This document shows positions 60,368 to 64,000 of a DNA stretch of 64,000 nucleotides, piece by piece. Positions within the stretch are counted from its first letter, which is position 1; each line of letters opens with the position of its first letter. The stretch comes from Kangiella taiwanensis (GTDB lineage Bacteria; Pseudomonadota; Gammaproteobacteria; Enterobacterales; Kangiellaceae), in assembly GCF_020005165.1 (NCBI RefSeq), contig NZ_JAHCLT010000001.1, positions 744,001 through 808,000 on the forward strand. The letters are read 5' to 3'. The notes beneath the pieces were generated by a model, which searched no databases, was not told where the DNA came from, and saw only the letters and a program-made list of their open reading frames with translations. A program made the position numbers and the translations under genes.

Positions 60368-61546
60368 ATGATCAACACATTGAGCAAGAAACGGAGTCGT
60401 CAATTAGAGTCTCTCGGAAAAACGCTAAAAGCTAAGTACTGGTTCCCTCACGGCATTATGGCTGTGTTGTTTGTTCTGGGAGGCGTTTGGCTATTCCAGA
60501 CAGACTTAGGTGATCACTGGATTCCTTACCTTAAACAGTTATTCACCGGGCAAGTCGAGTTATCGGCTAAAAATGTTCCCCCACTAGTGGTTGGTGGTGG
60601 AATGATTTTAATGTCGTTTGGTTTACTGCTGCATTCTAGAGTTGCGTGGTCGATGTCGCTTTTCTTAGCAAGCTTAGCTTTGATCAGTATTATTTGGTCT
60701 GATCGCAGTATGTGGCAGTTATTGTATTTTGTGTTCCTAATCACTTCTTTGTCGCTGTTTCGACAGTCATTTTATAAGTCTAGTGTTGCGGCTAACTCTA
60801 TCTTTGCTTTAACGTCTATGGTGATGTTGCTGTTGTATTCCGTCATAGGGAGTTTTTACCTAGGCAAAGAGTTTGACCCGCATATTGATGATTGGGTAAC
60901 AGCGTTCTATTATTCTATTGTCACCATGACGACCGTGGGCTATGGCGATATCAATCCAATTTCTGTCGAAGCTAAACTCTTTACTATCTCCGTGATTATT
61001 CTCGGCGTTGCTGTTTTCGCAACATCACTAACGGCAGTGATAGCACCGATGGTTCGAACCAGCTTGGCGAAAATGATGGTGCACAAAGGAAATTCTATGA
61101 AAAGAGACAATCATTATATTGTAATCGGTAACAGCTCATTAGCGATTAATACCTGTAAGGAACTTAAAAACCGAGGGAATCATGTCACTAGAATTATCCA
61201 ACCGCATATCGATAAAGATAGTGTTTCTGGTGATGATGTGGTGTTTGGTGAGCCTAGTGAGATCGATGTCTTGGAAGAGTGTGGCTTGAAAAGTGCGAAA
61301 GGGGTCATCTCGCTTTTAGATGATGATTCTGAAAATGCTTTTGTGATATTGGCTGTGAAGGAAGTCACTCATGATGTTAAAACGGTGACAGCGGTGAATG
61401 ATACTCATAACCTCAAACGTGTAAAGCTGGTTCAACCTGACATCGTTATAGCGCCGCAAATCCTAGGCGGTGAGTTAGTCGCGATGCACCTTGAGGGTGA
61501 AGAAGTCTCTTCTGACTTTTTGATGGAGCGGTTATTCCAACATTAA
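60368..61546 (+). CDS. Potassium channel with C-terminal RCK-like domain
   Basis: A 392-residue membrane protein with about six membrane segments (four before the pore). The selectivity filter is TMTTVGYGDINPIS (about 186-199), the K+-selective TVGYGD form. The cytosolic half (about 245-392) starts HYIVIGNSSLAINTCKEL, a TrkA-N/RCK-like Rossmann domain, with the usual glycine-rich loop partly changed (GNSSLA). The architecture resembles E. coli Kch. It is followed by an MgtC-like gene after 19 bases, so the two may be one unit. Confidence 0.9.
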   Translation: MINTLSKKRSRQLESLGKTLKAKYWFPHGIMAVLFVLGGVWLFQTDLGDHWIPYLKQLFTGQVELSAKNVPPLVVGGGMILMSFGLLLHSRVAWSMSLFLASLALISIIWSDRSMWQLLYFVFLITSLSLFRQSFYKSSVAANSIFALTSMVMLLLYSVIGSFYLGKEFDPHIDDWVTAFYYSIVTMTTVGYGDINPISVEAKLFTISVIILGVAVFATSLTAVIAPMVRTSLAKMMVHKGNSMKRDNHYIVIGNSSLAINTCKELKNRGNHVTRIIQPHIDKDSVSGDDVVFGEPSEIDVLEECGLKSAKGVISLLDDDSENAFVILAVKEVTHDVKTVTAVNDTHNLKRVKLVQPDIVIAPQILGGELVAMHLEGEEVSSDFLMERLFQH

Positions 61547-61565
61547 ATTCCGTGAGGAAAAGTAA

Positions 61566-62021
61566 ATGATAGACATAGATTGGGCGGTAGTTCTAAACCA
61601 TTTAATCACCATGATGGTAGCTTATATTCTGGCGTTTCCGATTGCCTGGAATCGTGAAAGTGAAACCAAAAGCGCGGGCATTAGAACCTTTCCCTTAGTC
61701 AGTATCGCCTCGTGTGGATTTGTATTGATCGCAATGGATATTTTTAGTGAGCCCAGTGCGCAGGCAAGAATTCTAGAAGGTGTTGTGACTGGTATCGGTT
61801 TTATTGGCGGCGGTGCGATCCTTAAGAATGGTAGCAGTGTGACTGGTCTTGCTACGGCAGCAAGTTTATGGGGCACGGCTGCGATTGGTATCGCCGTTGG
61901 AACGCATCGTCTGGAAATTGCTTTGTTATTGAGTATCGTCACCTTTGTCACGCTTCAAGTGATGGCCAAAGTCAAAAGTAAGGTTCCAGAAAATGAAGAC
62001 CGTTGTGACAATGATGGGTAA
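61566..62021 (+). CDS. MgtC/SapB-family membrane protein
   Basis: A 151-residue protein with about four to five membrane segments and the MgtC core: FPIAWNRESETKSAGIRTFP, then ILEGVVTGIGFIGGGAILKN and GLATAASLWGTAAIGIAVG. It lacks the cytosolic C-terminal domain of Salmonella MgtC, so it is the short SapB form. The role is uncertain; MgtC itself affects magnesium limitation, pH and membrane potential. Co-location with a potassium channel supports an ion- or potential-related role. Confidence 0.9.
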   Translation: MIDIDWAVVLNHLITMMVAYILAFPIAWNRESETKSAGIRTFPLVSIASCGFVLIAMDIFSEPSAQARILEGVVTGIGFIGGGAILKNGSSVTGLATAASLWGTAAIGIAVGTHRLEIALLLSIVTFVTLQVMAKVKSKVPENEDRCDNDG

Positions 62022-62033
62022 ACAAATAAAGCA

Positions 62034-62669
62034 ATGACAACAATTAAAGACCGCCAATTTAAACCTGAAAAACTATTCCAGCCGCGTGACTTCGTTCAAC
62101 CCATATTGTCGGATTCTCAATATCTTGAGATTGGCGCGGGCAAGGGTATGCATGCGATGCAGTTTGCCGAGCAAAACCCGAGCAAGCACCTAATTGCCAT
62201 TGAACGAACTCGAGGTAAGTATGATGTGTTCGCAGAGCGCTCCAAAACGTTGGGTTTACGCAATTTAACGGCGATACACGCTGATGCCATACCTTGGGTC
62301 GTGCATGCCTTACCGCCGCAATCGCTGGACGGTATTTTCTTGCTGTACCCTAATCCAGAGCCGAAAAATTCGAGCCAACGATGGTTAAATATGCCGTTCT
62401 TCGAGTTTCTGCTGTCTCGAATGAAGCCTGAGGCTACGATTATTTTGGCGACCAATATTAAAGACTATGCGGATGAAGCTGAGCAACTGGCCAAAGAACA
62501 GTGGCAACTTCCTGTTAAACGACTACAAGTTGCAACCGACAGCGCTCGAACTCACTTTGAAGTCAAATATTTAGCCCGTGGTGAAGTGTGTCATCAATTG
62601 GAGCTAACTAAGCCCAAGGGCTATCAAACGGCATTTGATCGTTGGCAACAAGGCAATGCGCAAGCCTAG
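62034..62669 (+). CDS. TrmB-like SAM-dependent methyltransferase
   Basis: A 211-residue Rossmann methyltransferase similar in layout to tRNA (guanine-46-N7) methyltransferase TrmB. SAM motif I is YLEIGAGKGMHAMQFAEQNP (about 31-50), with AIERTRGKYDVFAER following. At the place of TrmB's PDPWPKKRH substrate motif it has YPNPEPKNSSQRW. This departs from canonical TrmB, so it is probably a paralogue with another RNA or protein substrate. It follows mgtC by 12 bases. Confidence 0.8.
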   Translation: MTTIKDRQFKPEKLFQPRDFVQPILSDSQYLEIGAGKGMHAMQFAEQNPSKHLIAIERTRGKYDVFAERSKTLGLRNLTAIHADAIPWVVHALPPQSLDGIFLLYPNPEPKNSSQRWLNMPFFEFLLSRMKPEATIILATNIKDYADEAEQLAKEQWQLPVKRLQVATDSARTHFEVKYLARGEVCHQLELTKPKGYQTAFDRWQQGNAQA

Positions 62670-62770
62670 GGGTAAATCATCAACAAGATCCCAGTCGTTG
62701 TGCAAAGCATGGATATTAACAGCAAGGCAATCGCCAGCTTTAATAGCACAAGCAAATCTTTCTTATTCAT
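62666..62770 (-). CDS. Candidate 34-residue single-pass membrane protein
   Basis: A short frame from the ATG at 62770 to the TAG ending at 62666 encodes MNKKDLLVLLKLAIALLLIS then MLCTTTGILLMIYP: a basic start and one hydrophobic helix covering most of the length. The frame stays open upstream (basic residues RFRRTKRYSGRLLDLDQL), but no earlier ATG or GTG exists; an upstream TTG is possible. The ribosome-binding site is weak. Its stop overlaps the convergent methyltransferase stop by 4 bases. Typical small-membrane-protein composition supports it; conservation is unknown. Confidence 0.35.
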   Translation of the reverse strand: MNKKDLLVLLKLAIALLLISMLCTTTGILLMIYP

Positions 62771-62918
62771 CAGTTGATCCAGATCCAGCAAACGACCTGA
62801 GTAACGCTTTGTGCGCCGGAATCTAAATTTTTTTATTTGATAAAAAATACGGGATAGATAGTAAGTTTATTTGTTATTAATCTAAACCAATGGTTTATAT
62901 TTTGCAATAAAAAATAAA

Positions 62919-63395
62919 CTAGTCGTTATTGAGTTCAAGCAATGAGTCGATGATGTCATCATCTTTTAGGGCTTTATAGTATTCTGCAGTAATGTAGTCA
63001 GCTAGTAGCTCGTAGTCAGATGCGCTAAGTTGGCTGAGCTTGGTCCGAGTAAGAACTTTTTCAATGGAGTGAGATAGTCGCTTTTTGTCAATCGAGTAAT
63101 CTGAGGTTGAAGTATCAGTTAGGTGGCTCGGTTTGTAGTTACCACCAGTGTTTTCTGGGGATATACCTGAGTAAAGCCACATAAAATCAACTGCCGTTGC
63201 TTCAGCCAATAGGATCAGGGAGCGTTTACTGATTTTGCCACGACGTAACCAATTGTTGACTGCTTGCGCGGTAACGCCACACTCCTGAGCAACCTGAGCC
63301 TTACTCTTACTTAAAGACTTTTTTGCATGACCTAACGCTTGCCCGATACGTTGGGCAAGTTCTTCTTGTTCTGATGTAACTCTTTGTTTTGGCAT
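62919..63395 (-). CDS. XRE-family transcriptional regulator
   Basis: A 158-residue DNA-binding protein. The N-terminal helix-turn-helix (about 10-65) includes KAQVAQECGVTAQAVNNWLR followed by GKISKRSLILLAEATAVDFM, a Cro/C1-like domain. The C-terminal 90 residues are Ser/Asp/Leu-rich and helical, without the LexA-type peptidase motif, so it is not a self-cleaving repressor. The target genes are unknown; it may control itself or the PilZ gene 75 bases upstream. Confidence 0.85.
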   Translation of the reverse strand: MPKQRVTSEQEELAQRIGQALGHAKKSLSKSKAQVAQECGVTAQAVNNWLRRGKISKRSLILLAEATAVDFMWLYSGISPENTGGNYKPSHLTDTSTSDYSIDKKRLSHSIEKVLTRTKLSQLSASDYELLADYITAEYYKALKDDDIIDSLLELNND

Positions 63396-63470
63396 GAGAA
63401 AATTGTCCCACAGCCAATAAACAAATGGAATAAACCGTTGGTTTAGCTGTTGGAGGAGAAATGAGCGGCG

Positions 63471-63845
63471 CTATTCTGGTTCTTGAGAGTTGCGTTCCCA
63501 CAAAGCCTGTGACTCCCGATGAATTGTCTCAGGGTCGTTATTGTGAAGCGTTAACATCGAGCGTAATTGCAACATGCTATCAATGTCTATTTCTAAACAT
63601 TCAACACCGTAATTTTCGCCGTTGCAGTAAACCACTTTGGCGAACATTTTTATTGGGGGGGATAACTCGTCGAAAATGATACTTAGGCTGAGGGTGGAGT
63701 CTTGTTTAAGCGAAGCACTGGACTTCAGGTGGGCGCCATTTAGAGAAACGTCTACCACAGAGGCGGTGTGTTTCTCGCCATCTTGTTCTATCAGTGCCTT
63801 TGCATTGATGGGCACGCGGGTGAATTGTCGACGTTCGGTGTTTAT
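63471..63845 (-). CDS. PilZ-domain c-di-GMP receptor protein with non-canonical start
   Basis: Single PilZ domain, about 124 residues, a cyclic-di-GMP effector. The second ligand motif is visible as VVDVSLNGAHL (D-x-S-x-x-G class). The first usual start codon is GTG at 63815, but the frame continues upstream with INTERRQFTRVPINAK, which contains the essential RxxxR motif. That segment would start at ATA (63845), preceded by AAGGA 8 bases upstream. No ATG, GTG or TTG occurs between the upstream stop codon and 63815. I therefore include the upstream part, with translation probably starting at ATA (or nearby ATT). Confidence 0.75.
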   Translation of the reverse strand: MNTERRQFTRVPINAKALIEQDGEKHTASVVDVSLNGAHLKSSASLKQDSTLSLSIIFDELSPPIKMFAKVVYCNGENYGVECLEIDIDSMLQLRSMLTLHNNDPETIHRESQALWERNSQEPE

Positions 63846-64000
63846 GACACAAGTCCTTTGTGGCTTAATGACTTGCTTTTAGACTAGCAAACCCTTTGCG
63901 GCTTGTCGATGTAAATTATTGATTTTAAAGACTGGTCCACGCAAGGAAGGTGAACCAGTCAGTTTTGAAGAGCGTTTACGACTTAGTAATTTTGCGGTAC
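63846..64000. other. Right-edge region, no supported gene
   Basis: It contains the AAGGA site serving the PilZ gene and an imperfect hairpin, 63930-63936 with 63954-63960 (GACTGGT/ACCAGTC). On the minus strand that hairpin would follow a possible gene end (stop at 63976-63978, preceded by codons for YRKITKS), so it may be the terminator of a gene starting outside the window. Only 24 bases of that frame are visible, so no gene is called. Confidence 0.3.

Noticed and set aside
61040-61056. GGTTCGAACC-like string that recalls a tRNA T-loop
   Set aside because: It lies within the coding frame of the potassium channel and no cloverleaf can be built around it.
62635-62826. 63-codon plus-strand frame overlapping the end of the TrmB-like gene
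   Set aside because: It starts inside the methyltransferase gene in another frame, has no domain character, and lies antisense to the more plausible small membrane protein.
63924-64000. Possible gene end or gene start at the right edge
   Set aside because: Both strands have short open frames here and too few bases are visible to choose.

Overview
The window reads as the chromosome of a marine-type gammaproteobacterium. Gene content and order (rpsU-dnaG locus, NfuA, GlnE, Dam, GspA/GspB, BioC/BioH, class II DAHP synthase, tandem secreted zinc peptidases) fit a Kangiella-like member of the Gammaproteobacteria. That genus is an inference from memory of protein style, not a database result. Coding density is high, on both strands. 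No rRNA, tRNA, CRISPR array, prophage or intact insertion sequence was recognised.

Positions 1-32773 are an expanded version of a chromosomal neighbourhood also known from Escherichia coli (dnaG, rpsU, tsaD, plsY, folB, uppP, cca, ygiM, ygiF, glnE). Between these anchors lie extra genes: a TonB-dependent receptor, a TSUP permease and a Bcr/CflA efflux pump, folK with a pteridine-reductase-like SDR and a MidA-like methyltransferase, gspAB with a DUF4124 protein, rsmF, putA, a Pit/DUF47 phosphate uptake pair, and a LemA/M48 membrane protease pair.

Positions 32802-47212 hold a small zinc-finger protein, aspartate kinase, nfuA and two large secreted zinc peptidases in tandem. These are followed by a His/Arg/Tyr-rich secreted protein of unknown role, an acetyltransferase, an NhaC antiporter, a MATE pump, a gdx/sugE-ung pair, a ZIP transporter, rnk and a lipoprotein.

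Positions 47289-53987 form the biotin region: comF divergent from bioB-bioF-bioH-bioC, then an AT-rich orphan gene and a coiled-coil membrane protein, then bioD. bioA is not in the window. A BirA-type operator lies between comF and bioB and contains a consensus -35 hexamer.

Positions 53961-64000 hold a Cys-containing lipoprotein, dgkA, an alpha/beta hydrolase, dam, DUF2970, a small secreted orphan, class II DAHP synthase, radA, a potassium channel with an RCK-like domain, MgtC, a TrmB-like methyltransferase, a candidate 34-residue membrane protein, an XRE regulator and a PilZ protein whose c-di-GMP motif lies upstream of the first usual start codon.

The most useful second-look items are the BirA operator/promoter overlap (48014-48068), the multi-stem intergenic element (40176-40296), the PilZ start problem (63815-63845), the repeat-rich spacer before uppP (12322-12488), the nhaC leader hairpin (41613-41660) and the candidate small membrane protein (62666-62770). 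I found no clear new defence or mobile system.
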